44,225 nt of DNA, from positions 1 through 44,225 of the forward strand of contig CASENB010000025.1 in the NCBI GenBank assembly GCA_949289305.1. Direction: 5' to 3'. Numbering within the stretch: position 1 is the first letter of the stretch; each line of letters starts with the position of its first letter. This document shows, in pieces, positions 25,001 through 34,200 of the stretch. A program made the translations under genes and the position numbers. The stretch comes from an uncultured Spirochaetales bacterium (GTDB lineage Bacteria; Spirochaetota; Spirochaetia; Sphaerochaetales; Sphaerochaetaceae). Below the pieces are notes generated by a model, which had not been told where the DNA came from, did no database searches, and saw only the letters and a program-made list of their open reading frames with translations.

Positions 25001-25489
25001 ACAGAAGCTTTGGTTGCTCTCGTAATTTCAAAAAAAGTCATTAAGACTAAGGACGAGAAGAAGATGTGCGCCTACACCCTTCAGACGAAGGAAGGAGAAG
25101 TAGATGCAATCGCATTTCCAAGGACTTACGAAAGAATAGAGAACATGATAGAAGAAAACACTGTCTATGCTTTTAAAGGAAAGTTCTCACAGAGAAATGA
25201 CGCTCTCAGCTACTCGATTGACGAGGTAATGAACCCGGAAGCATTAATTCCGGAAAACATCTCCAAGATTTCAATCGCACTGAGACGTAGTAAGATCATG
25301 GAAAAGGGAAACGTCGAAGAACTAAAGAGAAGGATCGAACAGAACAAAGGGGAAATTCCAGTGTCTCTTGAACTCCTCGATGAAAAAATCGGATTAAAGC
25401 TTAATTACGCAATGTACATGGGCTACAGCGTGGATGCTATGAAAGAGATAAAAGAACTTCCTGTTGTCGAAAGCGTAAGAGTTTATTAA
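22034..25489 (+). CDS. dnaE: DNA polymerase III alpha subunit
   Basis: Replicative polymerase catalytic subunit, 1151 residues, usual DnaE1 length. The N-terminal PHP domain (FVHLHNHTDFSLLDGAAS, ITDHGNMFG) keeps its histidines. The catalytic aspartates lie in MPDFDIDFCFERRGEVIDYV near residue 412, preceded by GPGRGSGAGSLVAYA. A helix-hairpin-helix region and an OB-fold (about 985-1060, LVALVISKKVIKTKDEK) follow. An AAGGAG site precedes the ATG. The short gap after the XDH-like genes puts it in their operon, with yggT and recG following. Confidence 0.97.
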   Translation: MSNFVHLHNHTDFSLLDGAASISAYVKKAQKCGMKSLAITDHGNMFGALYFYNECRAAGIKPIIGCEFYVNPKDRRAKSTDSGSKYYHLILLAMSDKGYHNLMELNAIAYKEGYYSKPRIDDESLMAHSEDLICTSACLAGEIIQILLTPQQRGVPFSKPHADQEKKNYQAAKERIEWFKKVFPDRYYIELQDHNLAEQKYTNPILVRLAKEMDVPIICTNDIHYIEKEDANAHDTLLCIGTNSKKNDEHRMRFSNSEFYFKTPEEMEELFSWCPDAVENTAKLAEKCNIEINFPGPILPKCDIPEPFKTEAEYLVYLANEGLKKRYGTVTKLLQTRLDYELSVIIKMDFPGYFLIVRDYIAWAKAHDIPVGPGRGSGAGSLVAYAITITDVEPMKYSLLFERFLNIERVSMPDFDIDFCFERRGEVIDYVTEHYGKDRVGQIVTFGTLKAKQVVKDVARVLDIPYEESNKICSFIPDEPKMTIAKALQAEPRLKEYQDKGGIYAELFETAQKLEGLHRHSSLHAAGVVIGRENLEKYVPLFCADKATGAIATQYTMKQIEDCGLVKMDFLGLKTLTLIKHAVDLVKMKEPDFDINKIDEVDKKTFKMLQEGDSACVFQFESPGMRRILKRAKPSNIEDLVALNALYRPGPMQFIDQYIDSKNGIIPIKYPDPCLEDVLKTTYGVIVYQEQVMQVAQIIAGYSLGQADILRRIMGKKQAEKLAEELVKFREGAIKRGFTAEHAEEIFHILEPFAGYGFNKSHAVAYSIVAYQTAYLKANYPAEFLAANLTNEKSNPVKFKEYLNLAPQMGIKILPPSINKSLKDFGVNNGDIVYGLSGVRNVGDAICDMIVKEREKNGPFKDLVDFIVRLPEPPSSRLCESLIKAGCFDETGENRATLMANLEDALNYGKSTRDLTAEGQMSLFGDEDEVMNEFSMRPSSDWSIEEKLRTEKEMLGFYISGHPLDSYEDKIRECVRVRLDYPEDIPLQKTEALVALVISKKVIKTKDEKKMCAYTLQTKEGEVDAIAFPRTYERIENMIEENTVYAFKGKFSQRNDALSYSIDEVMNPEALIPENISKISIALRRSKIMEKGNVEELKRRIEQNKGEIPVSLELLDEKIGLKLNYAMYMGYSVDAMKEIKELPVVESVRVY

Positions 25490-25518
25490 TTTCATAGAAC
25501 ATTGGAGAGTTTTTAAAG

Positions 25519-26109
25519 ATGGCGACATTAGCACTATTTATTGCAAGGCTTTTGAATATCTATTCGTTTATAATATGGATTAGAATCCTGATGAGCTGGG
25601 TAAATCCATGGCCTCAGAGAGGAACGCTAACATATTTTCTAGCGCAGATGGTCGATCCGTATCTCAATATGTTCAGATCGTCTAAATTCAGAGCTGGAAT
25701 GCTCGATTTTTCTCCCGTAATCGGAATCGGAGTCCTTTCAGTCGTGCAATCAATATTCCAGATATACGGAATGTACGGAAGAATGTCACTCTCCCTTATC
25801 ATCTGCCTGTTCATTTCGGCATTCTGGGCATATGCGGTACAATTATTTTTCACATTCGGCTTCATCCTGCTTATAATGAAGACGATCGCATCGTTCATGC
25901 CAAACTCCAGGTTTGGCTATTCCATGAGCAGGATTTCAGGATTTGCAGACCCTATAACAGCATGGGTTAGGAGAACGTTCTTTAAAAACAGATATGTAAA
26001 AGAAACGACTGTGAATATCATAACGCTAGTTATTTTCATAGTTCTTTACTTCGGACTCCGCTACTGCTTCAATATTCTATATATGCTTGCCGCAAGGATA
26101 CCGTTCTAA
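25519..26109 (+). CDS. YggT-family integral membrane protein
   Basis: 196 residues with two YggT repeats. Each has a hydrophobic helix followed by a Pro/Arg-rich turn (SWVNPWPQRG with VDPYLNMFR, and GFADPITAWVRR in the second half), with 4-5 membrane segments in all. The family is linked to osmotic-shock tolerance and cell-envelope or division functions in other bacteria, but its mechanism is not settled. It begins 29 bases after dnaE and its stop shares bases with the recG start (TAATG). Confidence 0.85.
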   Translation: MATLALFIARLLNIYSFIIWIRILMSWVNPWPQRGTLTYFLAQMVDPYLNMFRSSKFRAGMLDFSPVIGIGVLSVVQSIFQIYGMYGRMSLSLIICLFISAFWAYAVQLFFTFGFILLIMKTIASFMPNSRFGYSMSRISGFADPITAWVRRTFFKNRYVKETTVNIITLVIFIVLYFGLRYCFNILYMLAARIPF

Positions 26110-28133
26110 TGCAGAAAAGGGATGAAAAGATCACTAAAATCAAAGGCATAGGGAAAGCCGCAGAGAAGGACTTTTCATCCTTAGGCATCACAACTTATTA
26201 CGATCTCGTATCTTTCGTCCCAAGAAGCTATGAGGACAGAAGAAGCGAAAAAAGACTTAGGGATGCAAGTGGAGAAGACAATACCGTATACTGTAAAATC
26301 ACCGTTTTAAAAAAAGACTTCATTCCGACAAAAAAAGGAAGGACGCTAAAAGTCAGGGCTGAAGATGAAAACGGAGACGAAATCGATCTTTATTGCTTCA
26401 ATCGAGACTATTTAGATAAAACCCTTTATATCGGGCACTCATATTTCATTAGCGCAAGCGTAAGTAAAAACAGATCTCTTTATATGGCGGCTGCTTTTGA
26501 AATAAAAAGAAGCCCGCGGGAGCTAGATCTAGGAAAGATCATACCGCTTTACAGCCTAAGCGGAAACCTAAAGGAAAAAACTGTACGCTTTGCAGTCGAT
26601 GAGGCGCTTAATGCGCTCTCGCCAATGGAGGACGAACTAAAAAAAGAGACGTATGAACGCTTGGGCCTCCTACACCACAGTTCTGCTTATTATCTTGTTC
26701 ACCACCCTAATAATTTCGAAGACGTTCAAAGAGCTTTAAGAACGCTGTCATTCACAGAACTTTTCTACATGGCACTCAAAAGCGCTAGGGAAAAGACATA
26801 CGAAGATGTGAAAAAGGTTCACCCCTCAATATCAAACCTAGAAAAAAAACTTATAAAAAATCTTACATTCTCACTTACAGAAGATCAGGAGAAAGCTTTA
26901 GATGAGATAAGATCGGATATAGATAGAAAAGATCCGATGAACAGGCTTTTAGAGGGAGACGTAGGATCAGGAAAGACGCTCGTAGCCTGGCTTAGCGCGC
27001 TTCATGTAATTGCAAAAGGCGAACAGGTTGCTTTTATGGCCCCTACAGAACTTCTTGCAAAGCAGCACGCAGAAAATGCCGCACGACTTCTTGAGCCCCT
27101 TGGAGTAAGGCTATGCTATTTAACTGGATCTATAAAAAGCAAAAGCCGCCCTCTCCTTCTTAATGCGCTAAAAGAGGGAGAAGTAGACCTTGCAATAGGA
27201 ACGCATGCCCTTTTTACAGAAGATGTCACATTCAAAAAACTTACATATGTGATAATAGACGAACAGCACAGGTTCGGAGTCGAACAGAGAAATGCGCTAT
27301 TAGAAAAGGCAAAAAGACCTAACGTACTAAGCATGACAGCAACCCCTATTCCGAGAACTCTTGCCCTCACATTCTATTCCAATCTTGATCTATCAGAGAT
27401 AAAGCATAAGCCTGATGGACGAAAAGAGATAAAGACATTTCTTGTAAGCTCAAAGAAAAGAGAAGAGATGCTTAATGCAATCGAAGTCGAATTTAAAAGA
27501 GGTCATCAGGCCTATTTCGTATATCCAAGGATTGAAGGAGATGACGAAGGATCGCTAAAGGCTGTTGAGATAATGTTTGAGGAGTTGAAAAAACGCTATC
27601 CTGAATATAAGTCTGCCGCTGTACACTCAAGAATGAAAGACGAAGAGAAGATAGATGCTCTTAACAAGTTCAGAGACGGAGAATACCAGTATTTGGTGGC
27701 AACCAGCGTAATAGAGGTCGGAATAGATGTTCCTAATGCAACGTGCATAATAATTGAACACGCAGACAGATTCGGCCTTTCGGCTCTTCATCAGCTCAGA
27801 GGAAGGGTTGGACGCTCAAGCCTTCCATCCTATTGCTTTCTCGTTTTCTCTGATAACATCACAGATGATGCAAAAGAACGTCTTAAGGTCATGAAAAGCA
27901 CAAACGACGGCTTTAAGATCGCTGAGAAGGATTTGGAAATAAGAGGCCCTGGGGATATCACAGGCTTTAAGCAGTCAGGATATTTAAAAATGCGCTTTGC
28001 ATCAATTACAAGAGATCAAGATCTGCTTCTCCTTGCAAAAGACGAGGCAGAGCGCATTGCAAAAGATGATAAAGGTCTAATAAAAGCAGAGAACGCCATA
28101 CTTAGAAATTATATCGACATCTATGCAAAATAA
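26109..28133 (+). CDS. recG: ATP-dependent DNA helicase RecG
   Basis: Branch-migration helicase for stalled forks and Holliday junctions; 674 residues, normal length. The N-terminal wedge OB fold includes VPRSYEDRR and YCKITVLKKDF. Superfamily-2 motifs are GDVGSGKTLVA (about residue 282), MAPTELLAKQHA, IDEQHRFGVEQR (about 383), MTATPIPRTLA and LRGRVGRS. The C-terminal GPGDITGFKQSGY matches the TRG translocation element. It is coupled to yggT by the TAATG overlap and is the last gene of the dnaE run. Confidence 0.96.
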   Translation: MQKRDEKITKIKGIGKAAEKDFSSLGITTYYDLVSFVPRSYEDRRSEKRLRDASGEDNTVYCKITVLKKDFIPTKKGRTLKVRAEDENGDEIDLYCFNRDYLDKTLYIGHSYFISASVSKNRSLYMAAAFEIKRSPRELDLGKIIPLYSLSGNLKEKTVRFAVDEALNALSPMEDELKKETYERLGLLHHSSAYYLVHHPNNFEDVQRALRTLSFTELFYMALKSAREKTYEDVKKVHPSISNLEKKLIKNLTFSLTEDQEKALDEIRSDIDRKDPMNRLLEGDVGSGKTLVAWLSALHVIAKGEQVAFMAPTELLAKQHAENAARLLEPLGVRLCYLTGSIKSKSRPLLLNALKEGEVDLAIGTHALFTEDVTFKKLTYVIIDEQHRFGVEQRNALLEKAKRPNVLSMTATPIPRTLALTFYSNLDLSEIKHKPDGRKEIKTFLVSSKKREEMLNAIEVEFKRGHQAYFVYPRIEGDDEGSLKAVEIMFEELKKRYPEYKSAAVHSRMKDEEKIDALNKFRDGEYQYLVATSVIEVGIDVPNATCIIIEHADRFGLSALHQLRGRVGRSSLPSYCFLVFSDNITDDAKERLKVMKSTNDGFKIAEKDLEIRGPGDITGFKQSGYLKMRFASITRDQDLLLLAKDEAERIAKDDKGLIKAENAILRNYIDIYAK

Positions 28134-28142
28134 TACGTTAAG

Positions 28143-28187
28143 AGAAAAAGATAAACCGCCCATGCTTTTGCAGAAGCATTTAGGGCG
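28143..28187 (-). terminator. Intrinsic terminator of the candidate small RNA
   Basis: Stem of 11 bp with a small one-sided bulge (28157-28187), then a T-rich tail TTTATCTTTTTC on the minus strand. It could also weakly affect recG transcripts in the other direction. Confidence 0.75.
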
Positions 28188-28240
28188 ATTCTCGCTTTAA
28201 TCTTTCTGAAAGCTACCGTTCATCGGCAGTGCCTCTTTCT
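28143..28240 (-). ncRNA. Candidate orphan small RNA of about 95-100 nt
   Basis: On the minus strand a promoter-like TTGACG-N18-TAACAT (28247-28276) is followed by a gene-free segment ending in a strong intrinsic terminator. The segment can fold into CUGCCG/CGGUAG around AUGAA, CUUU/AAAG, and GCGA/UCGC around GAA. The terminator pairs CGCCC/GGGCG and AUGCUU/AAGCAU around a 6-nt loop, followed by GUUUAUCUUUUUCUC. On the plus strand the same hairpin lacks a T-run, so it is oriented for a minus-strand transcript. No protein gene lies on this strand here. I do not recognise an Rfam family. Confidence 0.45.
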
Positions 28241-28246
28241 ACTAAT

Positions 28247-28276
28247 ATGTTAGCTTACATTATTCTTAATCGTCAA
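28247..28276 (-). promoter_or_regulatory. Promoter-like boxes before the candidate small RNA
   Basis: TTGACG (28271-28276), an 18-base spacer and TAACAT (28247-28252) on the minus strand. The -10 match is only moderate. Confidence 0.45.
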
Positions 28277-28403
28277 GATTTATACCTAAACTAGTACAGG
28301 ACCTTTATTTATCCTATAAGAAAATCCAGTAAATAATTATATTATTTTCTACGCCTCTTAGCATTTCCCTTTTTCTCATATTCCATTATATTTTTATTCT
28401 GTT

Positions 28404-28934
28404 ATGAGAATTACAGGCGGAAAATACGTAAGACGGAATATAGAATGCCCTAAAGGCATTATTCGTCCTGCAATGGATAGAATGAGAGAATCCCTATTTG
28501 CCCACCTTGGGCCGTTAGATGGAGAAAGTTTTCTAGATCTCTTTTCAGGCAGCGGCTGTGTCGCGATAGAAGCCGCAAGCAGGGGGGCAAATCCAATACA
28601 CCTTGTCGAGATGGACAGGGGAAAGAAAGAAACGATAGAAAAAAACCTATCTTTTGTCGAAGAAGATAAGAAACTCTTTATGATGGATGCGTTTCGCTTT
28701 ATAAAGATCGCTCCGATATCCTACTCGATGATCTATGCAGATCCTCCTTTTAATATGGAGAAGAAGGTAGAACTTGCAAAAGAGATTGCAAAAAGCAAGA
28801 TCTTAAAGGAGGGCGGTCTTTTTATGATCCACTACCCGCTTGAAGAACAGAAACTGTGGACGGATATAGAAGGATGGACTTTCTTGGAAGAGAGAAAGTA
28901 CGGCAGATCGATAGTCAGAATTTACAGAGGATGA
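28404..28934 (+). CDS. rsmD: 16S rRNA (guanine(966)-N2)-methyltransferase RsmD
   Basis: SAM-dependent enzyme modifying the small-subunit rRNA. 176 residues. It opens with the family signature MRITGGKYVRRNIECPKG and RPAMDRMRESLFAHL. Then come SAM-binding motif I (FLDLFSGSGCVAIEAASRGA, residues about 43-62) and the catalytic YADPPF (about residue 112). No clear ribosome binding site is seen. The stop is 4 bases from the thioesterase start. Confidence 0.93.
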   Translation: MRITGGKYVRRNIECPKGIIRPAMDRMRESLFAHLGPLDGESFLDLFSGSGCVAIEAASRGANPIHLVEMDRGKKETIEKNLSFVEEDKKLFMMDAFRFIKIAPISYSMIYADPPFNMEKKVELAKEIAKSKILKEGGLFMIHYPLEEQKLWTDIEGWTFLEERKYGRSIVRIYRG

Positions 28935-28938
28935 ACAT

Positions 28939-29721
28939 ATGAGAATAACAGAAGAGAACATCGGATATGAAGAATTCATGGTAAGAAGTGCTGATACGGA
29001 TAGATTCTACGATGCAACCATTCCGTTCTTCTTCTCCCTTTCCCAAGAAGTTGCAGGAGAACATGCAAGTGAGATGGGATTAGGAATAAAAGAAATGAGT
29101 GAAAGGGATGGCAAGACTTGGGTAATAGTGAGAACCAAGATGGACTTTTACAGAATTCCAAAGTGGAGAGAGAAGATCACCTTTGAAACATTTGCGCAAA
29201 AAGGATTCAAGCTTTTCTGCCCTCGTGTCGTAAAAGCGGCAGATTCAAATGGAAATCTCATAATGAATACGATGACTCACTGGGTGCTGATGGATTTAAT
29301 CAGAAAAAGACCTGCTCTTCCAAAGATCGTAGAAGATAAGATCGGACTAAAAAATGAGAGCCTATTTCTAAATCCCGATATTGGTAAAATCAAGAAGTTC
29401 GAAGAAGCAAACAAGATCGAAATTCTTGAAGACAAGTATTTCAAACCATGCTATTACGATATTGATACTAATAAGCACGTAAACAACGTAGTGTACGTAA
29501 GATGGCTATGCGAATCTCTTACTGACGACATAGAGCTCAATTACCGCATAAAGAGTATCGACGTGCAATGGGAAAGCCAGACGTTCGAAGATGACGAGGT
29601 TAAAGTAGAGACTGCGATAGAAGAAAGAAGCGAAGACGCACTATCTTTAATACATAGGATTACAAAGAAATCCGACGGAAAGATCGCTTTCGAAGCAGCC
29701 TCCCTTTGGACAAGAAAATAA
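28939..29721 (+). CDS. Acyl-ACP thioesterase
   Basis: Releases fatty acids from acyl carrier protein. The 260-residue protein has two hot-dog domains as in the bacterial/plant Fat family (PF01643). The first contains FVSxxxD-like MVRSADTDRFYDATIPFFFS. The second has the catalytic segment DIDTNKHVNNVVYVRWL near residue 175, with the Asp, Asn and His of the active site. AGAGG precedes the start and it is cotranscribed with rsmD. It could edit acyl pools in an organism that scavenges lipid, which is inference. Confidence 0.92.
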   Translation: MRITEENIGYEEFMVRSADTDRFYDATIPFFFSLSQEVAGEHASEMGLGIKEMSERDGKTWVIVRTKMDFYRIPKWREKITFETFAQKGFKLFCPRVVKAADSNGNLIMNTMTHWVLMDLIRKRPALPKIVEDKIGLKNESLFLNPDIGKIKKFEEANKIEILEDKYFKPCYYDIDTNKHVNNVVYVRWLCESLTDDIELNYRIKSIDVQWESQTFEDDEVKVETAIEERSEDALSLIHRITKKSDGKIAFEAASLWTRK

Positions 29722-29919
29722 TCAATAGTGGGGAGGCCTTCTATTTGGCCTGTCCACTCCGCTTACCTCTTCCAAATCGCTTACCTTCTTCTCTAGGACT
29801 TTTATCTCGCCCTTAAGTCTTTGTATCTCTTTGTCCTGTGCTATCACGACTTCGTTCAGCTCCTCGTATTTAAGTTCAAGGTAGCTGATCTTAATCTCAA
29901 GTTCATCTGTATTCTGCAT
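29722..29919 (-). CDS. slyX: SlyX-family protein
   Basis: 65 residues from ATG at 29919. One continuous coiled-coil (ELEIKISYLELKYEELNEVV onward) ends in the family signature PPHY. SlyX is widespread and of unknown biochemical function. A start 15 codons further upstream (29964) is open but would overlap the promoter region of the divergent regulator gene. It ends next to the thioesterase stop on the opposite strand. Confidence 0.85.
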   Translation of the reverse strand: MQNTDELEIKISYLELKYEELNEVVIAQDKEIQRLKGEIKVLEKKVSDLEEVSGVDRPNRRPPHY

Positions 29920-29949
29920 AATGAAATTATCTAATAAAAAGAAATATTT

Positions 29950-29980
29950 TTGCAACAAGAGCATAAATTTCTGCTATGCT
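29950..29980 (+). promoter_or_regulatory. Possible promoter of the WYL-type regulator gene
   Basis: TTGCAA (29950-29955) and TATGCT (29975-29980) with a 19-base spacer, a short leader and then AGGAGG before the start at 29997. The spacer is longer than optimal, so this is tentative. Confidence 0.3.
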
Positions 29981-29996
29981 CTTTCTAGGAGGATTT

Positions 29997-30950
29997 ATGA
30001 AGGGTGAAAGGGTCGCACAGCTAGAGCTTCTCCTAAGAAGCCACCCAGAGGGGCTTAGAAGGGCTGAAATTGCACGACGTCTCGGAGTGCACCGTTCAAC
30101 CATATCACGATATGTCGAAGAGCTTGCAGATAAGATCGACATATACGAAGAAGATAATCTAATAAAAATAAGGGCGAAAGAAGATGAGGAGAAAGAGACG
30201 CTGAGCGTATATGAATCTCTTGCCTTCAACATGTCTGCAGAAATGCTCGCATCAAAAATGGAAGTGCAGAATCCGCACCTTGCATCAGGACTGAGAAAGA
30301 TTGCGATGAACATGCAGGCATATGCGCCTAAAGTCAGCTCCAATATATTCGATCTTGCCGATAAGATAGATGAAGGCCTTAAAAACAACATGGGACGTTC
30401 AAAAGTCTACAATAAGATACTCGAAGTCCTCATAGACTGCTGGATAAGCGGACATATCGCAAGAATCACAACAAAAGACGAAGAGATTGAGATCGCGCCA
30501 TACTTCATAGGCTTTAAAGATGAAATGGAAGAGAGAAAGCCAATAACGGTCACGGGAAGGCTCAGACACACTCAGGATATCGTAACGCTTGAGATATCTG
30601 AAATGACGGATGCCGTCATGCTAGATGAGACCTACACAATTCCGGACAATCTCAAGCCATTTAAGAAAAGCACAGAAGCCAGTTACGACGCAATCGACAT
30701 GATCCCTCTTACTCTGAAGATAAGGGAGAAATCGGCTCTAAACAGTTTTTCAACGATAATACATGGAAAGCCCGAACTCAGAAAAAACGACAATGGCGAG
30801 CTTATTGCGCGTTTCGATGCTGAGAACTCAATAGAGCTAATGCTAAGAATTATTCAAAGCGGAACGAGCGTAGAAGTGATATATCCAGAGGAATACAAAA
30901 AGAAACTAATAACGTATTTAGAGGACATTTTGAAAATATATAAGAAGTGA
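29997..30950 (+). CDS. HTH/WYL-type transcriptional regulator
   Basis: 317 residues from ATG at 29997, six bases after TAGGAGGA. The N-terminal HTH_11-like domain is ERVAQLELLLRSHPEGLRRA with RRLGVHRSTISRYVEEL (residues 3-45). The remainder resembles a WYL/YafY-type effector region, with C-terminal LRIIQSGTSVEVIYPEEY and a predicted final helix. The WYL motif itself is not spelled out and the middle is divergent. Ligand and target genes are unknown. WYL proteins often respond to nucleic acids or nucleotides. Confidence 0.75.
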   Translation: MKGERVAQLELLLRSHPEGLRRAEIARRLGVHRSTISRYVEELADKIDIYEEDNLIKIRAKEDEEKETLSVYESLAFNMSAEMLASKMEVQNPHLASGLRKIAMNMQAYAPKVSSNIFDLADKIDEGLKNNMGRSKVYNKILEVLIDCWISGHIARITTKDEEIEIAPYFIGFKDEMEERKPITVTGRLRHTQDIVTLEISEMTDAVMLDETYTIPDNLKPFKKSTEASYDAIDMIPLTLKIREKSALNSFSTIIHGKPELRKNDNGELIARFDAENSIELMLRIIQSGTSVEVIYPEEYKKKLITYLEDILKIYKK

Positions 30951-31236
30951 TCTCTTTTTCACGACAGTTTGACATATTCTGTTAATTAATTACACTGCAA
31001 GAAAAAAATAAATATTTTATTTGTATTATTTTCTAAATACTGTTATCCTGAGAGTGTGGCTAAGAAATTGGCCACCCCCCTTTGCTGAGCTACCCGAAAT
31101 AAAATTTAGGTAGCTCTCTTTGTGAAACATAAAAACCACCAGATCTTGTGCAATTTTTACCTTCCTAAGAAATTTTCCCCCAACTAATAATAAAACCATA
31201 TAAAGATCTTTTCGTCCTTTTATTCATTATAGAAGC
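30951..31236 (+). other. Gene-free stretch with promoter-like boxes and hairpins
   Basis: TTGACA-N16-TACACT (30969-30996) and TTGTAT-N17-TATCCT (31021-31049) precede two hairpins: GTGGC/GCCAC (31056-31075) and GAGCTACC/GGTAGCTC (31087-31116). A transcript of about 65 nt from near 31056 is possible. Otherwise the hairpins end the upstream regulator mRNA. Confidence 0.3.
31087..31121 (+). terminator. Terminator-like hairpin downstream of the WYL regulator gene
   Basis: Perfect 8-bp stem GAGCTACC/GGTAGCTC with a 14-nt loop, followed on the plus strand by TCTTTGTG. The T-run is short. Confidence 0.5.
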
Positions 31237-31266
31237 ACAAAAAATGGAGGACCCGAAAGTCCTCCA
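31236..31266 (-). terminator. Terminator of nifJ
   Basis: Perfect 8-bp stem TGGAGGAC/GTCCTCCA (31245-31266) with a 6-nt loop, followed on the minus strand by TTTTTTGTG. It lies about 20 bases after the stop. Confidence 0.92.
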
Positions 31267-31286
31267 AGTAAAATGCGGATCTCTTA

Positions 31287-34200
31287 TTATAGGATCTCTC
31301 CGATAACCTCGCCGCATCTCTGATAGAATGCAAGACGCTCCTTAGCATCCTCAGCTGCCTTTGCGAACAGCTCATCAGCATGCTCTGGGTTTGTCTTGTA
31401 TAGGGATGAGTAACGAACTTCTCCCTTGATGAATGTCTCGTAATCTGCTGTTGCAGGTTTTGTCTCCCAAGTAAACTTCTTGCCCTCTTCTCCGTTTGGG
31501 TTGAAGCGGTATAGCGGCCAGTATCCAGCCTCTACAGCCTTCTTAGCCTCTACCTGAGAGTATCTCATGTTGATACCGTGGTTGATACATGGTGCATAGC
31601 AGAATACGATTGATGGTCCCTTGTATGCTACAGCTTCCTGTAAGCACTTCTGTGCCTGCTGTCTGTTGTAACCAAGAGCACAAGATGCTACGTATACATG
31701 GCCATAGCTCATGCACATGAATCCCATGTTCTTCTTACCAACCTGCTTACCTGCGTTAGCGAACTTCGCTACAGCTGCGATAGGTGTTGACTTCGAAGCC
31801 TGTCCACCTGTGTTGGAGTAAACTTCTGTATCGAGAACGAGGATAGTTACGTTCTTACCAGATGCAACAACGTGGTCTACGCCGCCGTATCCGATATCGT
31901 AAGCCCATCCGTCACCTCCGATGATAAGAACATCCTTATCAGAGAAGTAATCCTGTAGCTCGACAACCTTAGCAAGAGCTGCCTTATTAGCATCTGTTGC
32001 CTTCTCTTCTGCAAGAACCTTCTGAACTTCCTTCTGAGCTGCAATTGATGCTTCTGTGTCGTCATCCCATAGAGAGATGGACTTCTCGATTGCACTCTTA
32101 AGAGCATCTGAGCATCCAGCTTTAAATAGTTCGTCAATCTTGAGTCTTAGAAGGTTTCTGTTGCTGTCGATAGCAAGGCGCATACCAAGACCGTACTCTG
32201 CGTTGTCCTCGAATAGCGAGTTGCCCCATGCTGGTCCTCTTCCATCAGCCCTCTTTGTGTATGGGATTGTTGGGAATGTTCCAGAATAGATTGAAGAACA
32301 ACCTGTTGCGTTAGCAATAACTGCTCTCTCTCCGCAGATCTGTGAAAGCATCTTTACATATGGAGTCTCTCCACATCCTGCACAAGCGCCGCTGAACTCG
32401 AATAGAGGCTGCTTGAACTGAAGACCCTTTACAGTGTTCATGTTGAGTCCGTCGAGGTTGTCATATGTTAGAGCTTCAAAGAACTCTGAGTTAACAGTCT
32501 CTCCTGCCTCTCTTTCAACTGTGATTGGGCTGAATGATAGAGCCTTCTCCTTTGCAGGACATGCTTCGATACATACGCCACACCCCTGGCAGTCCTCTGG
32601 ATATACCTGGATCTTGAACTGTAGATCTCTGTCGTTCTTAGTATTGCTCTTGATTGTCTTGAATGTTGCTGGAGCCTTCTCTAAGTCTGCTGGGAGAATC
32701 TGCTTTGCCCTGATTGCTGCGTGTGGACATGACTGTACGCACTGGTTGCACTGGATACACTTGCTGCTGTCCCAATGAGGAACGAATGCTGCAACGCCTC
32801 TCTTCTCGAGTTTTGCAGTACCGGTAGGAAGTGTGCCGTCGAAAGACATTGCGGAAACTGGAATGCTGTTTCCTTCCATGTGCATGATAGGCTCGATGAT
32901 ATTCTTTGTGAAATCATCAGCATTCTCTGGAATGAGTCTCTTTGGCTCGTAGCTCTTTGTGGTTGTCTCAGGAACCTTAACCTCTACGAGAGCTTCTGAT
33001 GCTCCGTCGATAGCAGCATAGTTCTTGTTAACAACATCCTCACCCTTCTTTAAGAATGTCTTCTTTACATACTTCTTGATGAGGTCAATAGCTTCTGTCT
33101 CAGGAAGGATTGCGCTGATCTTGAAGAATGCAGCCTGCATGACAGTGTTGATCTTTGTTCCAAGTCCAGCCTTCTCAGAAATCTCAAGAGCATTAATGTT
33201 GTAGAAACGGATCTTCTTTGAGATGATCTGCTCCTGCATCTTCTTTGTTAAGTGCTCGAATACTTCGCTTGAAGGAATCTGGCTGTTTAGTAGGAATACT
33301 CCGCCTGGCTTTAGAGCAGATAGCATGTCATAGCGTCCGATATATGCTGGGTTATGGCAAGCTACGAAGTCTGCATGGTCGATGAGCCATGGCATGTTGA
33401 GGTTTCCTTCGCCGAATCTTAGGTGGGATACTGTGATACCGCCACTCTTCTTTGAGTCGTATGCAAAGTATGCCTGAGCATTCTGATTTGTGTTGTCTCC
33501 GATGATCTTAATGGAGTTCTTGTTAGCACCAACTGTACCGTCAGAACCAAGACCCCAGAACATGCAGGATACAACGCCCTTTGGTGTTACGTCGATTGGA
33601 GCTCCTACTGGGATGCTTCTTCCTGTAACGTCGTCGTTGATTCCAACTGTGAAGTCATGGTGTGCGTCCTTGCTCTTTAGGAAGTCATAAACTGCTAGAG
33701 CATGGGTTGGTGTGAAATCCTTTGAAGATAGGCCGTATCTTCCGCCAATAACCTTGATTCCTGTTCTCTTCTCAAGATCAAGAGCTGCTACTACGTCAAG
33801 GTATAGTGGCTCACCAGGAGCACCTGGCTCTTTTGTTCTGTCGAGAACTGCGATTCTCTCTACGCTCTTTGGAAGAGCAGCAACAAAGTGCTTTGCGCTG
33901 AATGGTCTGTATAGTCTTACCTTTAAGAGACCTACTTTTCCACCCTTCTTGTTGATGTAGTCTACTACCCACTCGAAAGTATCTGCAGCGCTTCCCATTA
34001 CGATTACAACATCTGTTGCATTTGGGTCCCCTACGTAATCGAATAGGTGGTACTGTCTTCCTGTGATTGTAGCAACCTTATCCATGTACTTCTGTACGAT
34101 CTCAGGAACTGCATCGTAGTACTTGTTTACAGTCTCTCTTCCCTGGAAGTATACGTCTTCGTTCTGAGCTGCAACTTTCGTCTTTGGATGCTCAGGTCTC

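Noticed and set aside
28143..28187. Terminator of recG
   Set aside because: On the plus strand the hairpin is followed by ATTCTCGC with no T-run; orientation fits a minus-strand transcript much better.
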